From positions 1-26,877 of the forward strand of contig JAJXZK010000134.1 in assembly GCA_021780095.1 (NCBI GenBank): a stretch of 26,877 bases of DNA, read 5' to 3'. This document shows positions 1-8,135 of the stretch, piece by piece. Source of the DNA: Acidobacteriota bacterium (GTDB lineage Bacteria; Acidobacteriota; Terriglobia; Terriglobales; Acidobacteriaceae). Within the stretch, counting starts at the first letter, position 1, and every line of letters begins with the position of its first letter. The notes under the pieces were generated by a model. That model was not told the DNA's origin. It did not search any database and was given only the letters and a program-made list of their open reading frames with translations. The position numbers and the translations under genes are program-made.

Positions 1-772
1 GTTCGACCAGTCTGCGCACCAGCTCGGACGGATTCAGGTGCTGGTTGACCGCTGCATTGAACGCCAGCAGAATCTCCAGTGACTGGGTCCACTCCTGCAT
101 TCGGTCGAAGAGTCGCGTTCGTTCAAGACCGATCGTTGCCTGAACGGCCAGCGTCTCCGCGATTGCCAGATCCTGCTGAACAAAATGGGCGCCCGTTCGA
201 TGATTCTGTACCTGCAGGACTCCGACTACCAGTCCCTGATGATTCAACATCGGCACACAGAGAGCGTTCCTGCACCCGGATTCCACGAGGTCGGCGCAGG
301 GCGCTCGAAGGCTGGGACGCGAAGCGTCGAAGAGATGGGATTGGCGATGGCGCAGGACCCATAGCGAAAGTGTGTTCACCGCTTCCAGCTCAGAGCTCAG
401 GTCCTGGGTCGACTCAACGTGGTGATGGGTATGCAAGGTGCGGAAAAATGGAAGGTCCTGGTCGTAGAGTTCAACGAGCGCGTATTCCGCGTTCAGCAGA
501 TGGGCTGCCTGGCGGGCGACCGCGCGCGCGAGCATTCCAGTATCCAGCTCATGGAGAACCGAGGAGGCGCCGCTTCGCAATGCCTCAACCTGTACGGCCA
601 GATGCCGGATCTCCGATTTCAGACCGGCGACTTGGTTCTTTAACTCAAGGATCTCCTGCGAGGCTGAAACGCTCTGATGATCAGACGCATTTTCTCTCAA
701 CCCGTAAGACACAGGGCTATCATAGCGCTCCCGGGCGCGGAGGGTATGCGCCAATCTCAGACGCTCATGCAT
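1..772 (-). CDS. GAF-domain signalling protein, C-terminus beyond window
   Basis: Reading the minus strand by hand gives one open frame from an ATG at 772 to the window edge, about 257 codons without a stop. The N-terminal part (roughly residues 30-65) is a heptad-like helix rich in Leu, Glu and Gln, probably a coiled coil. It is followed by a GAF-like domain with the typical run 'NALCVPMLNHQGLVVGVLQV' and then 'AIAETLAVQATIGLERTRLF'. A second domain seems to begin near the edge ('LAFNAAVNQHLNPSELVRRL', the usual opening of a further GAF or sensor module). The start is supported by a GGAGGAAAA ribosome site lying inside hypB. The gene overlaps the hypB stop by 16 bp, which implies translational coupling with the hydrogenase maturation operon. 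GAF domains bind small ligands or cofactors. The output domain (kinase, GGDEF, phosphatase or sigma-54 activator) lies outside the window, so the exact class is unknown. Confidence 0.8.
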   Translation of the reverse strand, partial: MHERLRLAHTLRARERYDSPVSYGLRENASDHQSVSASQEILELKNQVAGLKSEIRHLAVQVEALRSGASSVLHELDTGMLARAVARQAAHLLNAEYALVELYDQDLPFFRTLHTHHHVESTQDLSSELEAVNTLSLWVLRHRQSHLFDASRPSLRAPCADLVESGCRNALCVPMLNHQGLVVGVLQVQNHRTGAHFVQQDLAIAETLAVQATIGLERTRLFDRMQEWTQSLEILLAFNAAVNQHLNPSELVRRLVE

Positions 773-1431
773 CGCGCCTGCTTTTCCTCCACAAGGCAGG
801 CAAGCCACTCATGAATGCCGGCTCCGTTTTTTGCAGAGGTCGGCACAATCCGCATGCCCGGCCGGACCGCTTCGATATTGGCCCGTGCCGTTTCAATGTC
901 GAACTCGCAGGCCTCAGACAAATCCATCTTTGTGAGGACAGCAATATCGGCTGAGTTGAAGATATTCGGGTACTTCAATGGCTTGTCTTCGCCCTCGGTA
1001 ACGGAAAGCAGGACGACGCGGATGTCTTCGCCCAGGTCGTAGCTGGAGGGGCACACCAGATTGCCGACATTCTCGATGAACAGATAATCGAGTTGATTCA
1101 GGTCCCAACCGGACAGATGATCGGAGATCATCTGCGCTTCCAGATGGCATCGTCCATCCGTATTGATCTGCTTTACCGGCACGCCGGCCTCTGCCAAGCG
1201 GCGCGCGTCATTATCTGTTGCCAGGTCTCCCACCAGCGCGGCTACGGAGTACCCTTGGTCCCGTAATTCACGCAATGTCCGCTGCAAAAGAGCGGTCTTC
1301 CCGGTTCCCGGACTGGAGACGACGTTCACGGTCAGCACCCCGGACGCATGAAGCCGCCCACGCAGGTTACGCGCGATTTCGTCATTCTTATTCAAAACGC
1401 CTTTGCGAATCTCCAGAACTCGTGTGTTCAT
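757..1431 (-). CDS. hypB: Hydrogenase/urease nickel incorporation GTPase HypB
   Basis: HypB is a cytoplasmic SIMIBI-class GTPase that, with HypA, delivers nickel to the large subunit of [NiFe] hydrogenase. The 224-residue protein has the P-loop SSPGTGKT at residues 39-46, the switch-region metal site Cys95-His96 in 'DGRCHLEA', the second conserved cysteine Cys127 in 'ENVGNLVCP', and a TKMD guanine-specificity motif at 167-170. There is no N-terminal CxxCGC high-affinity nickel site and no His-rich stretch, so this is the short form without nickel storage. It lies 15 bp downstream of hypA on the same strand and overlaps the following GAF gene. The identification is certain at family level. Whether the client is hydrogenase or another Ni enzyme is inferred from hypF in the same window. 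Confidence 0.97.
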   Translation of the reverse strand: MNTRVLEIRKGVLNKNDEIARNLRGRLHASGVLTVNVVSSPGTGKTALLQRTLRELRDQGYSVAALVGDLATDNDARRLAEAGVPVKQINTDGRCHLEAQMISDHLSGWDLNQLDYLFIENVGNLVCPSSYDLGEDIRVVLLSVTEGEDKPLKYPNIFNSADIAVLTKMDLSEACEFDIETARANIEAVRPGMRIVPTSAKNGAGIHEWLACLVEEKQARCMSV

Positions 1432-1446
1432 GCTTTTGTCCTTTTA

Positions 1447-1797
1447 CTACGGCAGTTCGATCTCAATCGATTCAATCTCCAGTTCGCGACCCTGCCGAAT
1501 ATCTCCGCTGGGCGTGTCGCATCGAGGGCATCGGAACCGCTGCACGCTGCCCAGCTCCACCTCTTCCATGCAGGTCGCGCAATAGACCCTGACTGGAAGC
1601 TCTTTCACATGCAGATGAGACTGCGCCAGCAGCGTATCCGCCGTGGCAATCTCATAGCCGAATTCGAGCGCTCCGCGGACTACGCCGGAAAGCGCTCCGA
1701 GACGCAGATGCACGGCGCGAACGCGGATGGCGCCCGCATCGCGCGCACTCTGGCCGGCAAGCTCCACGAGGCTGTACGCAATGGAGAGTTCATGCAT
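1447..1797 (-). CDS. hypA: Hydrogenase maturation nickel metallochaperone HypA
   Basis: HypA is the small metallochaperone that passes Ni2+ to the hydrogenase precursor in partnership with HypB. The 116-residue protein starts with Met-His-Glu, where His2 and the N-terminus form the nickel site in characterised HypA proteins. It carries the structural zinc site as two CxxC pairs, Cys73/Cys76 and Cys90/Cys93. Length and architecture match the family. It starts 6 bp after the DUF1641 gene stop and is followed closely by hypB, so the three genes form one minus-strand operon. Confidence 0.97.
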   Translation of the reverse strand: MHELSIAYSLVELAGQSARDAGAIRVRAVHLRLGALSGVVRGALEFGYEIATADTLLAQSHLHVKELPVRVYCATCMEEVELGSVQRFRCPRCDTPSGDIRQGRELEIESIEIELP

Positions 1798-1803
1798 AAG
1801 AAG

Positions 1804-2649
1804 CTACCTGGGGTCAGCCCGGAGTTTTCGTCCATAATTGCGCGCGAAGGCAATCGCAAAACCCAGGGAGGCCTGCACATCTGGATCGCGTAACGCACCA
1901 AGCAGTCCGAAGACGCCCTTGGGGACAGACGCAGCGTACTCATGCTTCACGCTGGTAGCCGTGGCTGCGGCTCCCACATCCCCTACGACTCGAATGCTTT
2001 CGGGAGCAAGAACACCAGCCTCATGCAATTCGTTTACGGTATCGATAACTCCTTTCGCCTGTGTCAGTAGTCCGGATCGCGCCACCTGCACAGCGATGTC
2101 CATAAGAGCGGGGAGGGCTGCGGTAAGCTCTTTGAGACGGCTGAGGTCGAGTGTCGCACCAAGTTTTGCGGAGTCGGCAATCGACTCCGCAACCGATTCA
2201 ACAATGACGTCGCTCCTTCTGATAAAACCATCAACTGATGCCAGAGCGAAGGAAGCCAGGTCGAGATGGTCCAGCAGGCTGTGGAGAGAGGCAATCGTAT
2301 CCGGGTTGCCAAGGCGCTCCAGCAATCCCGAGGAGAGCAGCCGCCCGAAAGCAGGACTGCCGGCGAGGTCCGCAGCCTGCAAGCCCGTTCGCGTCAGCTG
2401 CGGCAGCTTTTCCGCCAGCTTGCGGGCATCGGAGGGAACGGAAACCCGGCGCAGCTCATCAACATTTTCGGCAATCGAGTTGGTGATTTCGTCGCTACGA
2501 TGGAGCAGCTCCTGTGCCGCATCGGTTGCAAAGACGATAATATCGAGCCGATCCAGCAACCGATGGAGCAATTCAGCGGTCTCCGGCTGTTCTAATCGCG
2601 CCACTAGATCCTGCGTACCCGGTCTCTCAGCCACGGCAGATGTGCCCAT
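1804..2649 (-). CDS. DUF1641-family protein with internal duplication
   Basis: This 281-residue soluble, mostly helical protein ends with the block 'VFGLLGALRDPDVQASLGFA', typical of DUF1641. DUF1641 proteins are known beside formate dehydrogenase-like genes (for example Bacillus YrhD) and other redox operons, but their biochemical role is not established. The sequence contains two related units: about residues 22-65 ('TAELLHRLLDRLDIIVFATD', then 'RRSVA'-like helices) and about 117-160 ('IASLHSLLDHLDLASFALAS', then 'RRSDVIVESVAESIADS'). Each unit is followed by a 'LPxLxxxGLQ/VAR' segment, so the protein looks like an internal duplication. It is the first gene of the DUF1641-hypA-hypB-GAF operon, which suggests a role linked to assembly or membrane coupling of a [NiFe] hydrogenase. 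That role is inference from position only. Confidence 0.8.
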   Translation of the reverse strand: MGTSAVAERPGTQDLVARLEQPETAELLHRLLDRLDIIVFATDAAQELLHRSDEITNSIAENVDELRRVSVPSDARKLAEKLPQLTRTGLQAADLAGSPAFGRLLSSGLLERLGNPDTIASLHSLLDHLDLASFALASVDGFIRRSDVIVESVAESIADSAKLGATLDLSRLKELTAALPALMDIAVQVARSGLLTQAKGVIDTVNELHEAGVLAPESIRVVGDVGAAATATSVKHEYAASVPKGVFGLLGALRDPDVQASLGFAIAFARNYGRKLRADPR

Positions 2650-2655
2650 TGCATA

Positions 2656-2688
2656 CCCCTCTCAGACTTTGACACCCGCGATTGTATA
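2656..2688 (-). promoter_or_regulatory. Candidate leader of the DUF1641-hypAB operon
   Basis: On the minus strand the ATG at 2649 is preceded by an AGAGGGG ribosome site (2656-2662). A TATACA hexamer (2683-2688) could be a -10 element. No good -35 hexamer is visible at 16-18 bp, so the promoter may be activator dependent. The rest of the 173-bp gap up to the NiCoT stop shows only a direct repeat of CCCGGTAC and a weak GCAGG/CCTGC dyad without a T run. Confidence 0.3.
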
Positions 2689-2822
2689 GCTGCCCCGGTA
2701 CGGCTGGTTATGGCATGAACTTGCTATTTTTGTGGCAGGCCCGGTACCTGCAATGGATGCCGAAGGCGCAAATCAGGTCTGCGGCGGTGCCGGGGTCTCG
2801 GTCGAACAGCATCGCGACGCCA

Positions 2823-3986
2823 TTACTCCGCGCAACGCACTTCGGAAAGACCGTCAAACTGTCGCCACTTGTAGATCGCGATGGACACGATCCAGCTCGC
2901 GGCAAAAATCCCGATGATGAAGTAGCCGAGCATTCCGAAATTGTCGTTGAGCCTGCGCACCATATCCCAGAACACTCCGCTCAGACGGAACTGGCCGGCC
3001 AGCAGCCCAAGCGCCTCTATTCCGCCCACTGCGAAGGCAACCGCAACCGAAACGAAGGTGATGGTGAGGTTGTAGTAAAGCTTGCGAATGGGTTTCACGA
3101 AGGCCCAGCCATAGGCTCCCAGCATCAGAATATTGTCGGTCGTGTCGATCAGCGACATACCTGCAGCAAAGAGGGCCGGAAATACGAGAATCGACCACAG
3201 GGATAAGCCTTTGGAAGCCTCGGCAGCGGAGATGCCGAGCAGCCCTATCTCGGTGGCCGTATCGAAACCGAGACCGAACAGAACGCCGAGCGGATACATA
3301 TGCCAGCTACACCGGATCATCCGGAAAACCGGACGGAACAGACGAGCCAGAAAGCCGCGGTTGCCGAGCAGCAGGTCAAAGTCCTCCTCAACATAAGGCT
3401 CTCCGCGCTGAACCCGCCTGAACGCGTGGTATATCGACCGGAGAACGATTAAATTCGCAATCGCAATTCCGAAGAGGAAAAGAGTCGACACCAGCGTGCC
3501 GATCACCCCGCCGATGTCTCTGGCAGCATCGATCCTGTGATGCAGCGCGAGCGCCGTCGCAGCGATCACGATCGACCCCAGCACGACGATCGTGGAATGC
3601 CCGAGCGAAAACATGAACCCCACGGCGACAGGGCGTTTTCCTTCCTGCATCAGCTTGCGCGTGACGTTATCGATCGCGGCGATATGGTCTGCATCCACGG
3701 CATGGCGAAGTCCAAAGCTGTACGCGAGAAATGCAGTGCCCAGGAGAACCGGATAGCGATGAAATGCGAAGAACGCCCAGAACCATGCCGCCAGATTGAA
3801 CACCAACAAGATGCCGTATATGGCGACGACCCTGGTCTGGGTATCGGCAGATTCGTCATGGAACAAACTTCGCAGAAGAGAAGTCCTCGGGTCCGCTTTG
3901 CGCGCACGATCAAAGTAGCACGTATTCAGGAAATGTAATACTACGTCGGGAGGAATAAGAGCAAGCGCCTGAACGCGGGACCTCAA
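2823..3986 (-). CDS. NiCoT-family nickel/cobalt permease (HoxN/NixA type)
   Basis: An inner-membrane secondary transporter for Ni2+ and/or Co2+. It shows the NiCoT signature HAVDADHIAAIDN (His95, Asp100-His101, the HX4DH motif of TM2), the second signature 'FMFSLGHSTIVV', 'LGFDTATEI' and 'GMSLIDTTDNILMLGAY'. About eight hydrophobic segments are visible, matching the family. The 387-residue reading begins with about 50 polar residues before the first membrane segment, so the true start may be further in; no strong ribosome site decides it. It points away from the TonB-dependent receptor gene and sits upstream of the hypAB operon on the same strand. Nickel is the likelier substrate given nikR, hypA, hypB and hypF nearby, but cobalt cannot be excluded from sequence. 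Confidence 0.93.
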   Translation of the reverse strand: MRSRVQALALIPPDVVLHFLNTCYFDRARKADPRTSLLRSLFHDESADTQTRVVAIYGILLVFNLAAWFWAFFAFHRYPVLLGTAFLAYSFGLRHAVDADHIAAIDNVTRKLMQEGKRPVAVGFMFSLGHSTIVVLGSIVIAATALALHHRIDAARDIGGVIGTLVSTLFLFGIAIANLIVLRSIYHAFRRVQRGEPYVEEDFDLLLGNRGFLARLFRPVFRMIRCSWHMYPLGVLFGLGFDTATEIGLLGISAAEASKGLSLWSILVFPALFAAGMSLIDTTDNILMLGAYGWAFVKPIRKLYYNLTITFVSVAVAFAVGGIEALGLLAGQFRLSGVFWDMVRRLNDNFGMLGYFIIGIFAASWIVSIAIYKWRQFDGLSEVRCAE

Positions 3987-4031
3987 GAATAGCTGGTTCT
4001 TGCTATTGCCTGCGCCGATCCCCGATGCGTA

Positions 4032-4046
4032 CTAATTTCTAATTAG
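4032..4046. promoter_or_regulatory. Perfect inverted repeat in the NiCoT/TonB-receptor divergent region
   Basis: CTAATT, a 3-nt spacer, then AATTAG form a perfect 6-3-6 dyad in an AT-rich island, and a third CTAATT lies at 4067-4072. The site is central in the 178-bp gap between the divergent permease and receptor genes, a natural place for an operator or promoter serving both. It does not match the enterobacterial NikR box (GTATGA-N16-TCATAC). Confidence 0.4.
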
Positions 4047-4164
4047 CCTTCAAGTAGCACGATTTCCTAATTTGTATGCAGCATCACTCCTCCCGCAGGA
4101 TAGAAACTCGCTACTCCAACTCCGCATGTGCTTGTGAGAGTTGTGCAAGCATTTTGAGGTAAAA

Positions 4165-7100
4165 ATGATCGCAGGAAAGCGTCTCTTTCATTCGGCCATC
4201 GTCTTCTTTTGTCTCTTCGCGACGGGGCCGTTAGGCGCAGCTACTGGTGGCAGCATCTCCGGGGTAGTTATAGACCCAAGTGGAGCGGTGGTAGCGGGGG
4301 CCGTCCTCAAGTTGGTCAACACAGGCCAGCAGACGGTCTATCAAGCTGTTTTGGACAGGCAAGGTTTCTATTCTTTTCCGAATCTCCCGGTTGGCCACTA
4401 TGAGCTCACCGTCTCGGCAACCGGATTCACGACCCAACGAAAAACGAATCTTATGGTGGACACGGATTCGATCCTCCGAGTCGATGTGACACTGGCAGTC
4501 GGGCGGCAGTCGTACAGCGTGACCGTCACGAGCGAGGCCGGGGTGCAGGTTGAGACTGCCGCAACTCACCTTGGCGAGGTGGTATCCAGCGCACAGATCA
4601 GCGCGCTCCCATTGAATGGAAGGAGCTACACCGATCTTCTGGCAATTCAGCCCGGAGTGGCCCCTATTTCGACCTTGTTGCCCAGTTCCGTCATCATGGC
4701 AGGCGTCACTGGAAGTCTCGACCCATCGGGCGATCTGAATCCCGGGAACCTCTCCATCAACGGCCAGCGCGAATCGTCCAACGGCTTTCTTGTGAATGGA
4801 ATCGATGTGCAGGAGCACATGAATGGGGGCACTTCCATCATTCCCAATCTCGATTCGATGGAAGAGTTTAGGGTGCTGACCAACAACTTCGATCCTGAGT
4901 ATGGGAACTATAATGGCGGCATCGTCACCGTCGTCAGCAAATCGGCAAGCAATGCGCTTCATGGCGATGCCTTCGAGTTTTTCCGCAATACGGCGCTCGA
5001 TGCGAGAGGGTACTTCGATCCAACCCGGTCCGCGTTCAGACAGAATCAATTTGGCGGAACAATCGGCGGGCCTGTGAGGCGCGACAAGCTCTTCTTTTTC
5101 GCCGACTACCAGGGAACGCGGACGACCCAGGGCATCTCAACGGGCAATATTTCTGTGCCTACCGTCGAGGAACGGGGTGGTGACTTCAATGATCTGACAG
5201 GTTCCGTCAGCGGCCCTTATCTCGCATCTTTGCTCACGCAGGAACTTGGTTACGCCGTTACGTCAGGCGAGCCGTATGCCAGCGTCTTTCCCGGGGGCAT
5301 CATCCCTCAGAGCGCGTGGTCGGCACCGGGTAAGAACCTGCTGCAGTACATCCCATCTCCCAACGTCAGTGCGAGTCAGTATTCGACCTCGACCTTTGCC
5401 CAGACCGTCCGCGACGACAAGGGTTCAGTGCGTCTTGATGGCAACAGCCGGTTCGGTCAGATCTCCGGCTATTACTTCATCGACAACTATCGCCTCGACA
5501 ATCCCTATCCGGGCTCTGTCGCCGGAGCGAGCATTCCCGGCTTTGATGCGCTGTTCATTGGGCGTGCGCAGTTGCTGTCGCTGAGCGATAACAAGGTGAT
5601 CGGCTCGAAGACCGTCAATGAATTTCACTTTGGTTATCTGCGCAATGCGAACATCATCGGGCAGCCAAAAGGTGGACTCGGGATCAGCCTAGCATCTCAG
5701 GGCTTCGCATCCGGAGCCAACTCAGGAATATTCGTTCAGGCGCCCCAGTTCGAAGGCGTCGAGAATATTACGTTCCCCACCTTCGTCATGGGTGTTCCAA
5801 TCACCAATGGCACGCAGATCAACAACACGTACTATCTGAGCGACGGCCTATCCAGAGTCATCGGCGCACACACGATGAAGATTGGCGGACAGTTCCATAT
5901 CGACCAGGTGAATGAGCATCCGAACGCCACGTTCAACGGAACGTTCAATATTGATGGGACTGAGACCGGGGACCCGTATGCCGACTTCCTCATCGGCGTA
6001 CCAAGTAACTACACCCAGTCCTCCGGTCAGCCTTTCTATCTGCGGAACCGCTATCTCGGCCTGTACGGACAGGACAGTTGGCGAGCGCGAGATGATCTCA
6101 CGATCAATATTGGTTTGCGCTGGGACCTGATCACGCCCTTCTGGGAGAAGTACAACCAGCTACAGACCTGGGTTCCCGGAGCCGAGTCAACTCTCTATCC
6201 CGGAGCACTCCCTGGGCTGCTGGTGGCGGGCGACCCCGGAATTCCAAAGACACTCGCGCCGACAGGCTACAGGAACTTCGCGCCAAGAATCGGGATGGCC
6301 TATACGCCGAAGTTCGAGCAGGGACTCGGGAGAACGATCTTCGGAGGCAGTGGCAAAAGTAGCATTCGCGCAAGCTACGGCATCTTCTACACGGAGTTTC
6401 CGGGCTTACTGGCCGGCATCATGTACTCGGTGCCTCCCTTTGGCTACAACTACCTCAGCCCGGCGCCACCATTGTTCGCCACGCCGTTTATCACGGCCGC
6501 TACCGGCGCGAATAACGGGCAGCGCTTTCCATTCCCATTCCCGCCCAAGAACGTCTCCGCGTCTCACCCAGATACCTCCATCAATTGGGCCAACTTTGCG
6601 CCGCTCTCAGCGGACCCCTTCTTCAACTACCGCAATCGCGTTCCCTACATCAACAACTACATGCTCTCCATCCAGCGGCAGATTACCTCAAGCGCCTTGC
6701 TGACTGTCAGCTACGTCGGCAACCAGGGGCACCACGTCCTCGCCGTGGTGTCAGCAAACCCAGGCAATCCTGCCCTATGCCTCAGCCTCCCCGGATGCGG
6801 TCCCTTTGGCGAAGACTCGAACTACACCACAGCAGCAGGCCAGACCGTCTATGGCACCCGCAGCGGACAGAACGGTGGAGCACGAGTCGGACCGGGCGAA
6901 AACTATGGTGAAAATACCTCCGACAGCTCCATCGCCAACTCCAACTACAACGCGCTTCAAACGACTCTTCGTTACCAGCGCAACGGCTCCCAGTTCTTGT
7001 TGAGCTACGCCTATGCGAAGTCGATCGATCAGGGCTCCAACATCGGTGAGCAACTTGATCCGCTCAATCCAAGGCAGAGCAGGGCAATCTCCGCCTGGGA

Positions 7101-7659
7101 CCAGAAGCATTCCTTTGTTGCCAGCTATACCTGGGCGTTGCCCACCGAGTGGGTCTTTCGCAGGTCCAACCGTCTGACCACAGAATGGAGCCTCTCTGGA
7201 ACGACTCGCTTCGCCACCGGCTTTCCTGTGACGCTGTACGACAATTCAGACAATTCGCTGCTTGGAGCCTTGGGCAACGGCGTGAATAACTACCTGCTCG
7301 ATACTCCCCAATATCTTTCAGGCCCGCTCAAAATTAATACCAATGGCCGCAATGGTCGCCCAGCGTTCAATACAGCCTTATTCCCGGAAGAGAATATGGG
7401 CCAGTTGGGCAACGCCAAACGCCGTTTCTTCTATGGACCCGGCATCAATGATTTCGATTTGACCCTTCAAAAGAACCTGCGCTTGACCGATGCGCGATCT
7501 TTTGAGTTCCGAGCGGAGGCGTTTAATGCCTTCAACCATGCGCAGTTTTATGGGCCGGCATCGGTGGATGGGCAGGTAGGCGATACCGCGAACTTCGGCC
7601 ATATTATCAGCGCTGCCGCGCCTCGTCTGGTGCAACTCGTTGCTAAATTCAACTTCTAA
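4165..7659 (+). CDS. Oar-like TonB-dependent receptor with carboxypeptidase-regulatory domain
   Basis: A 1164-residue outer-membrane protein. The ATG at 4165 is preferred over an in-frame TTG at 4141 because a TGAGGT ribosome site precedes it and it places a clean signal peptide at the N-terminus ('LFHSAIVFFCLFATGPLGAA'). After the signal comes a carboxypeptidase regulatory-like beta-sandwich (about residues 25-115; 'GGSISGVVIDPSGAVVAGA'). A TonB plug follows (about 130-290, with 'LPLNGRSYTDLLAIQPGV' and 'FRVLTNNFDPEYG'), then a long beta-barrel ending in an aromatic residue ('LVAKFNF'). This is the expanded receptor type typical of Acidobacteriota, often annotated only as a TonB-dependent receptor and sometimes linked to glycans. 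Its position between a Ni/Co permease and nikR suggests outer-membrane uptake of a nickel chelate instead. That is inference. The gene ends inside the convergent nikR stop. Confidence 0.93.
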   Translation: MIAGKRLFHSAIVFFCLFATGPLGAATGGSISGVVIDPSGAVVAGAVLKLVNTGQQTVYQAVLDRQGFYSFPNLPVGHYELTVSATGFTTQRKTNLMVDTDSILRVDVTLAVGRQSYSVTVTSEAGVQVETAATHLGEVVSSAQISALPLNGRSYTDLLAIQPGVAPISTLLPSSVIMAGVTGSLDPSGDLNPGNLSINGQRESSNGFLVNGIDVQEHMNGGTSIIPNLDSMEEFRVLTNNFDPEYGNYNGGIVTVVSKSASNALHGDAFEFFRNTALDARGYFDPTRSAFRQNQFGGTIGGPVRRDKLFFFADYQGTRTTQGISTGNISVPTVEERGGDFNDLTGSVSGPYLASLLTQELGYAVTSGEPYASVFPGGIIPQSAWSAPGKNLLQYIPSPNVSASQYSTSTFAQTVRDDKGSVRLDGNSRFGQISGYYFIDNYRLDNPYPGSVAGASIPGFDALFIGRAQLLSLSDNKVIGSKTVNEFHFGYLRNANIIGQPKGGLGISLASQGFASGANSGIFVQAPQFEGVENITFPTFVMGVPITNGTQINNTYYLSDGLSRVIGAHTMKIGGQFHIDQVNEHPNATFNGTFNIDGTETGDPYADFLIGVPSNYTQSSGQPFYLRNRYLGLYGQDSWRARDDLTINIGLRWDLITPFWEKYNQLQTWVPGAESTLYPGALPGLLVAGDPGIPKTLAPTGYRNFAPRIGMAYTPKFEQGLGRTIFGGSGKSSIRASYGIFYTEFPGLLAGIMYSVPPFGYNYLSPAPPLFATPFITAATGANNGQRFPFPFPPKNVSASHPDTSINWANFAPLSADPFFNYRNRVPYINNYMLSIQRQITSSALLTVSYVGNQGHHVLAVVSANPGNPALCLSLPGCGPFGEDSNYTTAAGQTVYGTRSGQNGGARVGPGENYGENTSDSSIANSNYNALQTTLRYQRNGSQFLLSYAYAKSIDQGSNIGEQLDPLNPRQSRAISAWDQKHSFVASYTWALPTEWVFRRSNRLTTEWSLSGTTRFATGFPVTLYDNSDNSLLGALGNGVNNYLLDTPQYLSGPLKINTNGRNGRPAFNTALFPEENMGQLGNAKRRFFYGPGINDFDLTLQKNLRLTDARSFEFRAEAFNAFNHAQFYGPASVDGQVGDTANFGHIISAAAPRLVQLVAKFNF

Positions 7660-8096
7660 TGCGAGTGCGTGTGCTTGCTGCCTTTGAGGTCTTTCCCGGA
7701 GTTTGTCAGGACGAGTTTTCCCAGTTCGACTCCGCGCAAGGCCAACATGCGGTCCGCGATCCCCTGAATATCCCTGCTTCGTCCTTTCATGATGATTACT
7801 TCCAGGCAATAGTGATGATCGAGATGGACGTGTGTGGCCGCCAGAACCATTGCGCCAGCGCCGTGCTGTGCCTCAGTCAGCTTTTGAGAAAGATTCGGAA
7901 CATGATGGTCGTAGACAAGCGTCAATGTGCCGACCAGGGGCCTGTTCGAGTCGACAATCTGTGCGAGAAGCGCATCCCGGATAAGGTCACGGAAGGCCTC
8001 TGAGCGGTTTGCATAACCGCGCCTGGCAATCAACTGGTCGAACTCCTTCAACAGGTCTTCTTCGAGTGAAACCCCGATTCTGCTCAATTGCGGCAT
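7656..8096 (-). CDS. nikR: Nickel-responsive transcriptional regulator NikR
   Basis: NikR is a nickel-sensing ribbon-helix-helix/ACT-domain repressor of nickel uptake genes. From the ATG at 8096 the protein is 146 residues: an N-terminal ribbon-helix-helix ('RIGVSLEEDLLKEFDQLIAR') and a C-terminal metal domain with His78, His89, His91 and Cys97 ('THVHLDHHYC'), matching the square-planar Ni ligands of E. coli NikR. The C-terminus has a His-rich tail (SKHTHSH). An upstream in-frame start at 8159 would add 21 residues, but it covers the promoter palindrome and lies before the conserved domain, so the inner start with GGGGAAA upstream is chosen. It is divergent from hypF, and its stop overlaps the receptor stop by 4 bp. 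Confidence 0.95.
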   Translation of the reverse strand: MPQLSRIGVSLEEDLLKEFDQLIARRGYANRSEAFRDLIRDALLAQIVDSNRPLVGTLTLVYDHHVPNLSQKLTEAQHGAGAMVLAATHVHLDHHYCLEVIIMKGRSRDIQGIADRMLALRGVELGKLVLTNSGKDLKGSKHTHSH

Positions 8097-8121
8097 CGCT
8101 TTTCCCCGTCTGAATTGTAAT

Positions 8122-8135
8122 CCGGATCGATCCGG
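8122..8135. promoter_or_regulatory. 14-bp perfect palindrome between nikR and hypF, candidate operator
   Basis: CCGGATCGATCCGG is a perfect palindrome in the 84-bp divergent region between the nikR and hypF starts. It lies just upstream of a TTATAT hexamer (8141-8146) that could be the hypF -10 element. The position suits a repressor that controls both directions, possibly NikR itself. It differs from published NikR consensus boxes, so the binding protein is unknown. Confidence 0.45.

Noticed and set aside
79..954. Long plus-strand open frame of 291 codons over the left end
   Set aside because: Its translation has no domain signal and runs antisense to the clear GAF gene and hypB; it is a shadow frame.
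3987..4164. Search for the classical NikR box GTATGA-N16-TCATAC in the permease/receptor gap
   Set aside because: No convincing match; only the unrelated CTAATT dyad is present.
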